A stretch of DNA of 64,000 nucleotides from Streptomyces viridochromogenes DSM 40736 (lineage in GTDB: Bacteria > Actinomycetota > Actinomycetes > Streptomycetales > Streptomycetaceae). Numbering within the stretch: the stretch's first letter is position 1; each line of letters opens with the position of its first letter. The stretch is from NCBI RefSeq assembly GCF_000158955.1, contig NZ_GG657757.1:8589263-8653262 (forward strand). The letters are read 5' to 3'. A program made the position numbers and the translations under genes. Shown here in pieces: positions 25,011 to 34,407 of this stretch. Below the pieces are notes generated by a model. That model did not search any database. It worked only from the letters and a program-made list of their open reading frames with translations, and had not been told where the DNA came from.

Positions 25011-26216
25011 CTAGGAGAGTCCAGCAGGCAGCCTCGTATCTCCGTCAGTACGGGCAGAATCGAGCTGCTTCCGCGTCAGGTTTTTCACGCTGGACAGGTC
25101 TGCGCCGGACAGGTTCGCATCGGTCAGATTCGCACCCTTTAGGTTCGCGTCGTCCAGAATCACGCCGGCCATTTCCTTGTTCACGGTTTTCAGGTTCGCA
25201 CCTTCCAAATTCGCGCCGGTGAGGTTCGCGCCCTCCAGGTTCGCGCCGGACACCTCCGTAGACCGGCTGGTGAAGTCCACGTCTTCCAGATCCGAACCGC
25301 TCAGGTCCGCGCCCTCCAGGTTCGAACTGCGCAGGTTGACGTCTGCCAGCTCCGAACCACTCAGGTCCGCGCGGGGCAGACTCGCGCCGAGCAGCTTTGC
25401 AGAGCGCAGATGCGCACCAGAGAGGTCAGCGTCGGTCAGGAACGCGTATTGCAGGTCAGCGGCGAACAGTTGCGCGTCTCGTAGGTCCGCGTTGACCAGG
25501 AGCGCGCGGGACAGCGTCGTGAAGGTCAGGTCCGCGCCTCGCAGGTCGGCGTTGCCCAGGTTCGCGTCTCGTAGATCCGCGGAATCCAGCTTCGCGCCCC
25601 GCAAGCGCGTATCGCGCAGGTCCGCCCGGGCCATGGCGGCAGGGGTCTCGTTGAGCGGTCGCCCGATCTCGGCTTCAGGGAGCCAGACGGAGCGGAGGTC
25701 AAGGCGGAAGCCTTTGTCGTGAGTGGTGTCGCGGGTGGTGAGGACGGTGAGGGCGGCGTTGACGTCTGCCGGGACGTCCTGGCCCTGCGCCGGCGGCTTC
25801 GCGGCGTGGGTGCGGATGTAGGTGGCGAGGACGTTGGCGATGGTCGGGTGGTCACGGGTGGAGTCCTGCATGGTGCGTTCCAGGGCGTAGATGCCGCCCA
25901 GACGCACGTCCATCTTGTCCGCACCGAGGTTGCTGACCGCCGCGGTGTACCGGTCGGTGATCTGCCCTTCCTTCGTCAACGCCCGCTCTTGGCGCGCCTG
26001 GTCGTTTGCCTGCTGCGTCTGGACATTGGAGTACCACAGGCCGGCTACCGCCACTGCAGACGCCACCAGGACGGACAGCAGTTCGATACGCCGAGCCCAG
26101 TCCAGGCCTTCCGCCCTGCTCTGCGGGCCATGACCCGTCGTTCGTAACCGGCCCGGCCGGATGGTGGACCGGGCGGATCGGCGTAACCGCGGACGGCGTG
26201 AAGACGCAGGAGGCAT
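25011..26216 (-). CDS. Membrane-anchored pentapeptide-repeat protein
   Basis: About 401 aa from ATG at 26216 (an in-frame start 60 bases upstream is possible). One transmembrane helix lies near residue 50 (IELLSVLVASAVAVAGLWYS). A coiled segment follows (QANDQARQERALTKEGQITD) with RYTAAVSNLGADKMDVRLGG and IYALERTMQDS, the conserved linker of this family. Roughly 38 pentapeptide A(D/N)Lxx repeats fill residues about 180-385 (ADLRDANLGNADLRGADL). A right-handed beta-helix facing the cytoplasm is expected. Function unknown; widespread in Streptomyces. Confidence 0.92.
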   Translation of the reverse strand: MPPASSRRPRLRRSARSTIRPGRLRTTGHGPQSRAEGLDWARRIELLSVLVASAVAVAGLWYSNVQTQQANDQARQERALTKEGQITDRYTAAVSNLGADKMDVRLGGIYALERTMQDSTRDHPTIANVLATYIRTHAAKPPAQGQDVPADVNAALTVLTTRDTTHDKGFRLDLRSVWLPEAEIGRPLNETPAAMARADLRDTRLRGAKLDSADLRDANLGNADLRGADLTFTTLSRALLVNADLRDAQLFAADLQYAFLTDADLSGAHLRSAKLLGASLPRADLSGSELADVNLRSSNLEGADLSGSDLEDVDFTSRSTEVSGANLEGANLTGANLEGANLKTVNKEMAGVILDDANLKGANLTDANLSGADLSSVKNLTRKQLDSARTDGDTRLPAGLS

Positions 26217-26276
26217 ACCGATATTCGACCGCGGACATCGCCCCCACGGCAACGATCCTCCCCTCGGCAGCCTCAC

Positions 26277-26588
26277 GGACTGACACCTCAGCCCCGGACC
26301 CTGCCTGCCACAGAGTGCCTAGGTGTTGCGGGACATGACGTTGGTGGCACCGGTCAATGCCGGTGAAACCGGGGTGCCTCGGCGGGCTTCGGTCGGGTAA
26401 CGTGCGGGCCATGTCGAGTCCAGAGTCAGACAGGGGGGCTTTCGGTCACGCCGTCAGCCCCCTGAACCATTGAGCTCACAGTCCTGTCGTCGCGCCGCGT
26501 TCTGCGGTCGGACGACGTGCGCCCTTGGGTGCTGACCGCGGTGACGAGATGACCTTCTCGTGCCTCTCCTCACCTCGGAGCCCACTCG
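26277..26588. other. Intergenic region upstream of the MFS exporter
   Basis: About 310 bases. A short hairpin (GGGGGGCT at 26433 with AGCCCCC at 26456) is the only clear structure. Regulation of antibiotic exporters by leader peptides or attenuation is known, but no convincing leader peptide is visible here. Confidence 0.3.
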
Positions 26589-27767
26589 ATGCCTTTCCCG
26601 CTGTACCTGCTTGCCCTGGCACTCTTCGCCATGGGTACCTCGGAATTCATGCTCGCCGGCCTCCTGCCGGACATCGCCTCAGGCCTCGGCGTCACCGTCG
26701 GGACAGCCGGCACGCTCACCTCGGCATACGCGATCGGAATGATCGTCGGTGCCCCGCTCATGGCAGCACTTGCCCGCAACTGGCCCGGACGAGCGAGCCT
26801 GCTCGCGTTCGTCCTCGTGTTCCTGGCAGCCCACGCCGTGGGCGCTGCCACCTCGAGCTTCCCGGTCCTGTTCGCGACCCGGGTGATCGCGGCACTCGCG
26901 AACGCCGGGTTCCTCGCCGTCGCTCTGACAACTGCCGCCACGTTGGTCCCTGCCGACCGGAAGGGGCGCGCGCTCGCCGTGCTGCTGTCGGGCACCACGG
27001 TGGCCACAATCGCGGGCGTACCCGCAGGATCGGTGTTCGGCACCCTGCTCGGCTGGCGGGCCACATTCTGGGCCGTCGCCGCGCTCTGCCTGCCCGCAGC
27101 CATCGGCATTCTCACCGGCATCCCAGCTCGCCGTGGACAGAAGGACGCGGCTGAGGGGCCGACCCTGCGAGCAGAGCTCGCACAGCTCAAGAGTCCGCGG
27201 TTGCTCCTGGTCATGCTGCTCGGCGCGCTGGTGAACGCGGCGACCTTCGCCAGTTTCACGTTCCTCGCCCCGGTCGTGACCGGCACCGCCGGGCTGGGCG
27301 AACTGTGGGTCTCCGTCGTCCTGGTGCTCTTCGGCGCCGGCTCCTTCATCGGCGTCACCGTCGCGGGACGGCTGTCCGACCAGCGTCCCGGCCTGGTTCT
27401 CGCCGTCGGTGGCCCGCTGCTGCTTATCGGCTGGCCGGCCCTGGCCATGCTGGCCGACCGGCCGGTCGCGCTGCTCGTCCTCGTGTTCGTCCAGGGTGCG
27501 CTGTCGTTCGCGCTGGGCAGCACACTGATCACGCGGATCCTCTACGAGGCGGCCGGGGCCCCCGCCATGGCCGGCTCCTACGCGACCGCGGCACTCAACG
27601 TCGGCGCCGCCGCCGGACCGCTCATCGCCGCAACCACCCTCAGCACCGCGGTCGGGAACCTCGGGCCGCTGTGGGCCAGCGGGCTCCTCGTCGCGGTCGC
27701 GCTGCTGGTCGCGTTCCCCCTGCGCGCCGTGGTCGAGGCAGGCCGGAGCAGCGAGGTGCTCCGGTGA
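26589..27767 (+). CDS. cmx: Chloramphenicol-type MFS efflux transporter (Cmx/CmrA family)
   Basis: 392 aa with 12 predicted transmembrane helices. The N-terminus (ALALFAMGTSEFMLAGLLPD) and ALANAGFLAVALTTAATLVP then ADRKGRALAVLLSGTTVAT are signature blocks of the actinobacterial Cmx/CmlR exporters. These pump chloramphenicol out by proton antiport. The typical GRLSDQRPG cytoplasmic loop is present. The gene is intact and monocistronic. The substrate is inferred from family resemblance and could be another phenicol or an unrelated drug. Confidence 0.9.
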   Translation: MPFPLYLLALALFAMGTSEFMLAGLLPDIASGLGVTVGTAGTLTSAYAIGMIVGAPLMAALARNWPGRASLLAFVLVFLAAHAVGAATSSFPVLFATRVIAALANAGFLAVALTTAATLVPADRKGRALAVLLSGTTVATIAGVPAGSVFGTLLGWRATFWAVAALCLPAAIGILTGIPARRGQKDAAEGPTLRAELAQLKSPRLLLVMLLGALVNAATFASFTFLAPVVTGTAGLGELWVSVVLVLFGAGSFIGVTVAGRLSDQRPGLVLAVGGPLLLIGWPALAMLADRPVALLVLVFVQGALSFALGSTLITRILYEAAGAPAMAGSYATAALNVGAAAGPLIAATTLSTAVGNLGPLWASGLLVAVALLVAFPLRAVVEAGRSSEVLR

Positions 27768-27804
27768 CGCATGCTGGCCCGCCTCACCCATGGTGCACAC
27801 GGTC

Positions 27805-28563
27805 TTATGGTGCCGGGGGGTTTGTGCCGTCGGTGATCTTCTTGACGATGTCCTGGTGAAAGCCGCGCACGTGAGCTTCCACGAGATCGCCGGCCGCTTG
27901 CGTGTCTCCGGCCGCGATGGCTTCGTAGATCGCGTGGTGCTCGGCCCGCAATCGGGAGGCGACCTTCTCCCAGTCGTCGAGCTTGTTGAACGCCGTGAGC
28001 AGGGTGTGCCGCACCGCGTTGCGGACCGCGATGGTCATGTCAGCCATCAGCCGGTTGCGTCCGGCCTCGGCGATGGCCACGTGGAAGTCGGTGTCGCAGT
28101 CGTTGAACTGCTCTCGGGGCAGGCTTGCGTCGTCCATCCGGAGCAGGGGGTCGCGGATGCGCTCGAGACCGTCCTCGGTGACGAGTTCCGCAGCCAGGCG
28201 GGCACTGGCCCGCTCCAGTGTGGCGCGGGCCTCGACGACGTCATCCATCGGGAAGTTCGCCAGCGCGATATGCAGCCGCAGCAACTGGGTGAGACCGGCG
28301 TCCGGCATGGCCGCGATCACGGTGCCGGAGGACGGTCCGGTGCCCACGCGTGAGCGCAGTACTCCCTGGGCCTCCAGGACGCGCAGTGCTTCCCGCACTG
28401 CGGCCCTGCTGACACCCAGCATGTCGACGAGCTCCCGCTCGGGCGGCAACCGGTCACCGACCCGCAGTCTGCCCGCGATGATCTGCTCCTCGATCCGGGC
28501 CAGTACGAGTTCGAAGGTGCGCGAGCGGGGCACTGGCTCCCAGGCCGCCGTCATGTCAGCCAT
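27805..28563 (-). CDS. FadR-type GntR regulator of the lactate locus
   Basis: 252 aa from ATG at 28563, preceded by GAAAGG; frames extending upstream are spurious. The winged helix (residues about 15-80) has RLRVGDRLPPERELVDMLGV and SRAAVREALRVLEAQGVL. The C-terminal FCD domain (about 100-240) keeps the metal-binding pattern: Asp in FNDCDTDFHVAIAEAGRN, and later His in AEHHAIYEAIAAGD and EAHVRGFH. It is divergent from the lactate permease; the spacer has two TGGTCnGACCA sites, exactly the FadR-subfamily operator type. An LldR-like lactate-responsive repressor is the best reading. Confidence 0.9.
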   Translation of the reverse strand: MADMTAAWEPVPRSRTFELVLARIEEQIIAGRLRVGDRLPPERELVDMLGVSRAAVREALRVLEAQGVLRSRVGTGPSSGTVIAAMPDAGLTQLLRLHIALANFPMDDVVEARATLERASARLAAELVTEDGLERIRDPLLRMDDASLPREQFNDCDTDFHVAIAEAGRNRLMADMTIAVRNAVRHTLLTAFNKLDDWEKVASRLRAEHHAIYEAIAAGDTQAAGDLVEAHVRGFHQDIVKKITDGTNPPAP

Positions 28564-28626
28564 GGAAAGCCCTTTCTCGCGCTGGGTAACTCCCTGTGTG
28601 TTGATCATAGCTTGAGTAACCCGCCC

Positions 28627-28721
28627 CTTGGTCCGACCAAGCTGCAATTCGGCCGTTCGGAACTCTGGACAACTCGGTGCCCGCTGCCTACCGTGAGGAA
28701 CCAAGTAATGGTCTGACCAAG
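28627..28721. promoter_or_regulatory. Two FadR-type operators of the lactate operon
   Basis: Site 1 at 28627-28641 is a perfect 15-bp palindrome, CTTGGTCCGACCAAG. Site 2 at 28707-28721 contains TGGTCTGACCA. Their centres are 80 bases apart, close to whole helical turns, so a loop between two dimers is plausible. Site 2 lies 19 bases before the permease start and would block its ribosome-binding region or promoter. Confidence 0.75.
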
Positions 28722-28739
28722 ACCCCAATGTGAGGGTTC

Positions 28740-30482
28740 ATGTACCAGCCAGATCTCTCTCCCGTGGCCGACAGCCTCGCGCTCTCGTCGCTCGTCGCCG
28801 TCCTGCCGCTGCTCACGCTCTTCGTCCTGCTCGGCGGCCTGAGGATGAAGGCTCACTGGGCCGGACTTGCCGCACTGGCCGTCGCGGTGACGCTGGCCGT
28901 GACCGCTTACGGTATGCCGGCCGACCTCGCCCTGCTCTCGGCGAGTGAAGGAGCCACCTTCGGGCTGTTCCCGATCATGTGGATCGTTGTCACTGCCATC
29001 TGGGTCTACCAGCTCACCGTCGTCAGCGGCCGCTTCGCGGACCTGCGCCGGGCCTTCGGCCTGATCAGCGCCGATCCGCGCGTGCAGGCCATCATCATCG
29101 CCTTCTGCTTCGGCGGGCTGCTCGAGGCGCTGGCCGGGTTCGGCGCGCCGGTGGCGATCACCGGCGTGATGCTGATGGGACTCGGCTTCGCCCCAGTCAG
29201 AGCCGCCGTCACCGTGCTGGTCGCCAACACCGCTCCCGTCGCGTTCGGCGCCATCGCCACCCCCATCATCACGGCCGGCAACCTGACGAAGATCCCGTAC
29301 ACGGAGATCGGCGCATATGTCGGCCACCAGACACCGCTGGTCGCCTTCTTCGTGCCGCTTCTTCTTGTCGCCCTGGTCGACGGCCGCCGCGGAGTGCGCC
29401 AGACCTGGCCGGTCGCGCTGGTCTGCGGTGCGGTGTTCGGGCTGGCCCAGTTCGTCAGCGCCACCTACCTCTCGGTGGAACTGACCGACATCATCGCCTC
29501 GCTGGCCGCCCTGGCCGCTGTCGTCGTCTTCCTCCGTCTCTGGCGGCCGCAGGGCGGTGAGGAGGCCAGGGCCGATCTCCAGAAGGCGGCGGAGACGGAG
29601 CAAGGAGACGGTTCGGCAGGGCAGCCGTCCAAGCCCGGGGACGGCGACCGGCCCGTGGCGCAGTCCGCAACGCGCAACGGCCAGGACGGCAGTGCGGTGA
29701 CCGGAACGCTCCCGGTGTCGGGCGCCCAGCGGATCGAGGGCCCCAGGATCCTGATGGCCTTCCTGCCCTACCTGATCATCATCGGGGTCTTCTCGCTCGC
29801 CAAGCTGGTGGCCCCCCTCAAGGAGTTCCTTGCCGCCTCCGACGTGAAGTTCGGCTGGCCCGGACTGGACGGCGACGTCCTCACCGCCGCCGGCCAGGCG
29901 TCGTCCGCCACGGTCTACACCTTCCCCTGGCTGTCCTCGCCCGGCACCCTGCTGTTGCTGTCGGGCGTCGTGATCGCCGCCGTCTACCGGGTGGCCCCGG
30001 CAGTCGCCGCCCGGGAATTCACCGCCACCCTGCACAAGCTGCGCTGGGCGCTGCTGACCGTCGCCGCTGTCCTCGCACTCGCCTATGTGATGAACCTGTC
30101 CGGACAGACCATCACCATCGGCACCTGGATCGCCGGAGCCGGTACGGCGTTCGCGTTCCTCTCGCCCGTCCTGGGCTGGCTGGGCACCGCTGTGACCGGA
30201 TCGGACACTTCTGCCAACGCCCTGTTCGCCACGCTCCAGCAGACCGCCGCGAACAAGGCAGGACTTGATCCGACGCTGCTGGTGGCGGCCAACACCTCTG
30301 GTGGTGTCGTCGGCAAGATGATCAGCCCGCAGAACCTGACCATCGCCGCCACCGCGGTGGGCCTCATCGGCCGCGAGTCCCAGCTCTTCCGGGCGGCGAT
30401 CAAGTGGAGCCTGATGCTGATGCTTGCCCTGTGCGTGCTGGTGTACCTCCAGTCCAACGTCCTGGCCTGGATGCTGCCATGA
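28740..30482 (+). CDS. lctP: L-lactate permease
   Basis: 580 aa with about 13 hydrophobic segments. Signature blocks of the LctP family: GGLLEALAGFGAPVAITGVM, NTAPVAFGAIATPIITAGNL, GSDTSANALFATLQQTAANK and NTSGGVVGKMISPQNLTIAA. It imports L-lactate (also D-lactate or glycolate) with protons. A charged loop of about 70 residues (around residues 275-340) separates the two halves. First gene of a four-gene operon; the next start overlaps its stop by ATGA. Controlled by the divergent FadR-type regulator. Confidence 0.95.
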   Translation: MYQPDLSPVADSLALSSLVAVLPLLTLFVLLGGLRMKAHWAGLAALAVAVTLAVTAYGMPADLALLSASEGATFGLFPIMWIVVTAIWVYQLTVVSGRFADLRRAFGLISADPRVQAIIIAFCFGGLLEALAGFGAPVAITGVMLMGLGFAPVRAAVTVLVANTAPVAFGAIATPIITAGNLTKIPYTEIGAYVGHQTPLVAFFVPLLLVALVDGRRGVRQTWPVALVCGAVFGLAQFVSATYLSVELTDIIASLAALAAVVVFLRLWRPQGGEEARADLQKAAETEQGDGSAGQPSKPGDGDRPVAQSATRNGQDGSAVTGTLPVSGAQRIEGPRILMAFLPYLIIIGVFSLAKLVAPLKEFLAASDVKFGWPGLDGDVLTAAGQASSATVYTFPWLSSPGTLLLLSGVVIAAVYRVAPAVAAREFTATLHKLRWALLTVAAVLALAYVMNLSGQTITIGTWIAGAGTAFAFLSPVLGWLGTAVTGSDTSANALFATLQQTAANKAGLDPTLLVAANTSGGVVGKMISPQNLTIAATAVGLIGRESQLFRAAIKWSLMLMLALCVLVYLQSNVLAWMLP

Positions 30483-31333
30483 GCCTCAAACCCGCACAGA
30501 AGCCGTCGCCCGCCTCGCCCTCCACTCACGGAACCATGCGGATCGCACTGTTCATCACCTGCCTCAACGACACGCTCTTCCCTGCCACCGGCCGGGCAGT
30601 GGTGACGTTGCTGGAGCGGCTGGGCCACCGAGTGGACTTCCCGCCGGAGCAGACCTGCTGCGGCCAGATGCACTTCAACACCGGTTACCAGCGCGACTGC
30701 GTGCCGCTCGTCCGGCGTTTCGCCGAGGCCTTCGCCGGTTACGACGCCGTCGTCACGCCGTCCGGCTCGTGCGCCGCCATGGTGCGCGAACACCACGGGC
30801 GGGTCGCTGAGGTGTCCGGCGACGACCGGCTGTCCACCGCGGTCCGTGCCGCGCCGCGTGTGTACGAACTCTCCGAGTTCCTCGTCGATGTACTTGCTGT
30901 CACCGACGTCGGGGCGTACTTCCCGCACAGGGTCACCTACCACCCCACGTGCCACTCCCTGCGCATGCTCGGCGTCGATGACCGGCCCCTCACCCTGCTG
31001 CGGGCCGTCCGCGGCATCGACCTGGTGGAACTCGGCGCGGCCGACCAGTGCTGTGGGTTCGGCGGCACCTTCGCCCTGAAGAACGCCGACACATCGGTGG
31101 CCATGTGCACGGACAAAGTGCGGCACGTCCTGGCCACCGGAGCCGACGTGCTGTGCGCCGGTGACAACTCCTGCCTCATGCACATCGGCGGCGCACTGTC
31201 CCGCCTGCGCACCGGAGTGAACGTCATGCACCTCGCCGAGATCCTCGCGTCCACGGAGAAGGCACCGGTACATGGCACGGCGGAACCCTCTCCCACCTCC
31301 TGGCGCGGCACCGAAAGGACGAAGACCCCGTGA
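30479..31333 (+). CDS. lutA: L-lactate utilisation Fe-S protein LutA
   Basis: 284 aa. Two CCG domains: EQTCCGQMHFNTG near residue 60 and ADQCCGFGGTFALKN near 190, each with upstream Cys partners (TPSGSCAAM; YHPTCHSLR). These bind an iron-sulfur or heterodisulfide-reductase-type cofactor. LutA works with LutB and LutC to oxidise L-lactate to pyruvate. The ATG overlaps the permease stop; the annotated start may be about 19 residues early, as MRIALFITCLND is the usual N-terminus. Overlaps lutB by GTGA. Confidence 0.95.
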   Translation: MSLKPAQKPSPASPSTHGTMRIALFITCLNDTLFPATGRAVVTLLERLGHRVDFPPEQTCCGQMHFNTGYQRDCVPLVRRFAEAFAGYDAVVTPSGSCAAMVREHHGRVAEVSGDDRLSTAVRAAPRVYELSEFLVDVLAVTDVGAYFPHRVTYHPTCHSLRMLGVDDRPLTLLRAVRGIDLVELGAADQCCGFGGTFALKNADTSVAMCTDKVRHVLATGADVLCAGDNSCLMHIGGALSRLRTGVNVMHLAEILASTEKAPVHGTAEPSPTSWRGTERTKTP

Positions 31334-32775
31334 GCGACGCGACGTTCCTGGGCATGCCGGCCTTCCCGGCGGCGGCGGCGAGCGCCCTGCGCGACTCCCA
31401 GCTGCGCGGCAATCTGGCCCGGGCCACCGGCACCATCCGCTCCCGGCGCGCGGCGGCCGTCGCAGAGCAGGACGACTGGGAGCAGTTGCGGGAGGCGGGC
31501 CGCGCGGTCAAGGAACGCACCCTGCGCCATCTGGACCGGTATCTGCTGCAGGTGGAGGAGAAGGTGACCGCGGCGGGCGGCAAGGTGCACTGGGCGCGCG
31601 ACGCCGAGGAGGCACGCCGCATCGTCGTCGGCCTGGTGCAGGACACCGGTGAACGGGAGGTCGTCAAGGTCAAGTCGATGGTCACCCAGGAGATCGGGCT
31701 CAACGAGGCGCTGGCCGACGCCGGCATCGACGCGTACGAGACCGATCTGGCCGAGTTGATCGTGCAACTGGGCCATGACCAGCCCTCCCACATCCTGGTC
31801 CCGGCCATCCACCGCAACCGGGCGGAGATCCGGGAGATCTTTTTGCGGTCGATGGGCGCGTACGGCACCGCGGCACCGGCCGACCTGGATGACGATCCGC
31901 GGCGGCTGGCCGAGGCCGCGAGGCGTCATCTGCGGGAGAAGTTCCTGCGGGCCAAGGTCGCCGTCTCGGGTGTCAACTTCCTTGTTGCCGAGACCGGGAC
32001 GGCGGTCGTGGTGGAGTCCGAGGGCAACGGCCGGATGTGCCTGACGCTGCCCGAGACGCTCATCTCGGTGGCCGGGATCGAGAAGGTCGTACCCACCTGG
32101 CAGGACCTCGAGGTCTTCCTGCAGCTGCTGCCGCGCTCCTCGACGGGGGAGCGGATGAACCCCTACACCTCCACCTGGACCGGCACGACCGCCGACGACG
32201 GGCCCCGCGCCTTCCATCTGGTGCTGGTCGACGCAGGCCGCACCGATGCGCTCGCCGACCCGGTCGGCCGACAAGCACTCAACTGCATCCGCTGCTCCGC
32301 CTGCCTCAATGTGTGCCCCGTGTACGAGAGGGTGGGCGGACACGCCTACGGATCGGTCTACCCCGGCCCGATCGGCGCCGTCCTCAGTCCCCAACTGCGG
32401 GGCACCACCTCGGACGTGGACCGCGCCCTGCCGTACGCGTCGTCGCTGTGCGGGGCGTGCTACGAGGTCTGCCCCGTCAAGATCAACATCCCCGAGGTGC
32501 TGCTGCACCTGCGGGCCCGGATCGCCGAGGAGGGGCGCGGGCGGCTCGTGCCGAAACCGGAGCGTCTGGCGATGGCCGCCGCACGCTGGGTGCTCTCCCG
32601 TCCCTCGCGTCTGACGGCCGCGCAGCGAGCGGGAGCCCTGGCCGCACGCCTGGTGGCCCGGCGCGGTCGAGTGGGCCGGCTGCCCGGCCCGCTGTCCCGC
32701 TGGACCGACACCCGCGACGCCCCCCTCCCGCCCGCGCAGACCTTCAGCGCCTGGTGGAAAAGGACGCACCGATGA
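31330..32775 (+). CDS. lutB: L-lactate utilisation Fe-S protein LutB
   Basis: 481 aa. The N-terminal two thirds is a LUD-type domain (VVKVKSMVTQEIGLNEAL; VAETGTAVVVESEGNGRM). Two 4Fe-4S motifs follow: CIRCSACLNVCPVY near residue 318 and CGACYEVCPVKINIP near 378. The C-terminal segment is a DUF3390-like tail. It transfers electrons in lactate oxidation within the LutABC complex. The GTG start overlaps the lutA stop, and lutC overlaps the lutB stop by ATGA, showing tight translational coupling. Confidence 0.95.
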   Translation: MSDATFLGMPAFPAAAASALRDSQLRGNLARATGTIRSRRAAAVAEQDDWEQLREAGRAVKERTLRHLDRYLLQVEEKVTAAGGKVHWARDAEEARRIVVGLVQDTGEREVVKVKSMVTQEIGLNEALADAGIDAYETDLAELIVQLGHDQPSHILVPAIHRNRAEIREIFLRSMGAYGTAAPADLDDDPRRLAEAARRHLREKFLRAKVAVSGVNFLVAETGTAVVVESEGNGRMCLTLPETLISVAGIEKVVPTWQDLEVFLQLLPRSSTGERMNPYTSTWTGTTADDGPRAFHLVLVDAGRTDALADPVGRQALNCIRCSACLNVCPVYERVGGHAYGSVYPGPIGAVLSPQLRGTTSDVDRALPYASSLCGACYEVCPVKINIPEVLLHLRARIAEEGRGRLVPKPERLAMAAARWVLSRPSRLTAAQRAGALAARLVARRGRVGRLPGPLSRWTDTRDAPLPPAQTFSAWWKRTHR

Positions 32776-33443
32776 CCGTACGCCGGGAGGAGGCAGAGAT
32801 GAACGCGCGAACCGAAGTACTGGACCGGATCAGGCGCGCCCTGGACGACGTGCCCGCGAGCGAGCGTCCACAGGACGTCCCGGTGCCCCGCCTGTACTCC
32901 CGCGGCGGCTCACCGTCGGCCGGGTCGACGGCGGCCGGGGAACTGCTCGCCGAACGACTCGCCGAGTACGGGGCGTCGGTGCACCTCGTATCGACGCAGG
33001 ACGTCGCCCCCCGCCTGGGGCGGTTGGTGGCCGGCCTCGGCGCCGGTTCCGTCGTGATACCCCGCGGCTTCCCGCCCGAGTGGCTCTGCGCGCTGGACCC
33101 CGACCGGGTACTGACCGACGAGCCCCGTCTTCCGGTCGCCGAACTCGACCGGGCCGGTGCGGTGGTGACGACCGTGGCCGCCGCCATCGCCACGACCGGA
33201 ACCCTTGTCCTGGACGGCGGCCCCGGCCAGGGCCGGCGCGCCCTGACGCTGGTGCCTGACGTCCATGTGTGCGTCGTACGCGCCGGACAGGTCGTGGCCA
33301 CCGTGCCCGAGGCGTTCGCCGCCCTGGAACCGGTGCGTCCACTGACCTTCGTCTCCGGGCCGTCGGCCACCAGTGACATCGAACTCGACCGGGTGGAGGG
33401 AGTGCACGGTCCACGCACGCTGGAAGTCCTCATCGTCGTCTGA
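32772..33443 (+). CDS. lutC: L-lactate utilisation protein LutC (LUD domain)
   Basis: 223 aa. The LUD fold shows in ELLAERLAEYGASVHLV, AELDRAGAVVTTVAAAIATT, GTLVLDGGPGQGRRALTLVP and the C-terminal SDIELDRVEGVHGPRTLEVL, the invariant end of the family. The third subunit of the LutABC lactate-oxidising complex. Its start may also be the ATG a dozen codons in (MNARTEVLDRI). Last gene of the operon; a 40-base gap separates the next gene. Confidence 0.94.
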   Translation: MTVRREEAEMNARTEVLDRIRRALDDVPASERPQDVPVPRLYSRGGSPSAGSTAAGELLAERLAEYGASVHLVSTQDVAPRLGRLVAGLGAGSVVIPRGFPPEWLCALDPDRVLTDEPRLPVAELDRAGAVVTTVAAAIATTGTLVLDGGPGQGRRALTLVPDVHVCVVRAGQVVATVPEAFAALEPVRPLTFVSGPSATSDIELDRVEGVHGPRTLEVLIVV

Positions 33444-33485
33444 GAGAGTCCGATCATCTCGTCCTCACAGGAAGAGAGTTGAGCA

Positions 33486-34055
33486 GTGAAGCCCGCCCTT
33501 CACCCAGTACCGCAACGGCACGCGGCAGCACCGACGGCGCCTCACCCGGTCCCCCGGCCCGCCAGCCCCTCGGCATCGGCGAGCTGCACGCTCCCTGCCG
33601 AGAAACGTGCGGTAGCAACGGCCAGGGCATTCGCCCGGGACCGGCTGACGGCATGGCGCCTCGGGGACGAAACGGCCGAGACAGCGAGCGTCGTGGTGTC
33701 GGAGTACGTCACCAACAGCGTCCAGCACAGCGGCGCGCACCACGTCACCCTGCGACTCGCCTGCTGCGAGTCACACCTGTGGATCGAGGTCATCGACGCC
33801 GGTGTATGGCGAAACCGCACGGGTCCCGAAGAGAACGGCCTGGCCGAGTGCGGCCGGGGCTTCTGGCTGGTCGACGCACTGACCCAGCGCTCCGGAGTGC
33901 ACCACACCCAGCAGGGCACACACGCCTGGGCGCTGCTGACCCACACCCCCGCCACGTGCAAGCGCCCCGACCGCTCGTTAGCCGGGCACACCGGTACGGG
34001 GACCGGCTCGCGCCGCTCACCCGCACGCCGCTCGGTCCTTCGCCTCCCCGGTTGA
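33486..34055 (+). CDS. ATP-binding protein, anti-sigma-factor kinase type (HATPase_c_2)
   Basis: 189 aa from GTG at 33486, preceded by GGAAGAGAG. The N-box is VVSEYVTNSVQHSG and the ATP-lid glycines are at EVIDAG and GRGFWLVDAL. This is the RsbW/SpoIIAB-like GHKL fold, very common in Streptomyces as stand-alone regulators that phosphorylate anti-anti-sigma partners. The N-terminal 35 residues are Pro/Ala-rich and disordered, as is the C-terminal tail. No partner gene lies next to it. Confidence 0.88.
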   Translation: MKPALHPVPQRHAAAPTAPHPVPRPASPSASASCTLPAEKRAVATARAFARDRLTAWRLGDETAETASVVVSEYVTNSVQHSGAHHVTLRLACCESHLWIEVIDAGVWRNRTGPEENGLAECGRGFWLVDALTQRSGVHHTQQGTHAWALLTHTPATCKRPDRSLAGHTGTGTGSRRSPARRSVLRLPG

Positions 34056-34407
34056 GCCGCACACGGTAGGGGCCAGCAGGGCGCTTTCGGACGACCACAG
34101 CTGGTGCGGGCCCTGGCGTACGGGCAAGGGTATGCCGGGCCCCCCAGGCCCGACCGTTGACAACACCCAACGGTGCTCCGAAACCGGCGAGTCCAAGGCG
34201 GGGCAAAGGCGCGCACCGGTTGTGCGTCAGAGGCACAAGTCTGCGGAGTGGAGCGGGCGGCCGCCCTCGGCTTCCTCGCAGCGCCGTGACACACGACGCC
34301 GGCGCGTGCGACCACGCTCGGTGGACATCTCCGGCGCGGCTTTCCCCAGCGCACGCCGGATCGACCGGTACTTCCTGTGCTTCCTGCGCTTCCTCTAGAG
34401 TCACCGC
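34056..34407. other. Non-coding interval
   Basis: About 350 bases between the ATPase and the broken TetR gene. Open frames exist on both strands but lack codon bias or recognisable motifs. I see no repeat or RNA gene in it. Confidence 0.4.

Noticed and set aside
28605..30035. 476-codon minus-strand frame over the lactate permease
   Set aside because: Composition-driven shadow of lctP, rich in Gly/Gln/His/Asp without any motif.
30937..32769. 610-codon minus-strand frame over lutA and lutB
   Set aside because: Shadow of the lut genes; lut motifs and overlaps prove the other strand.
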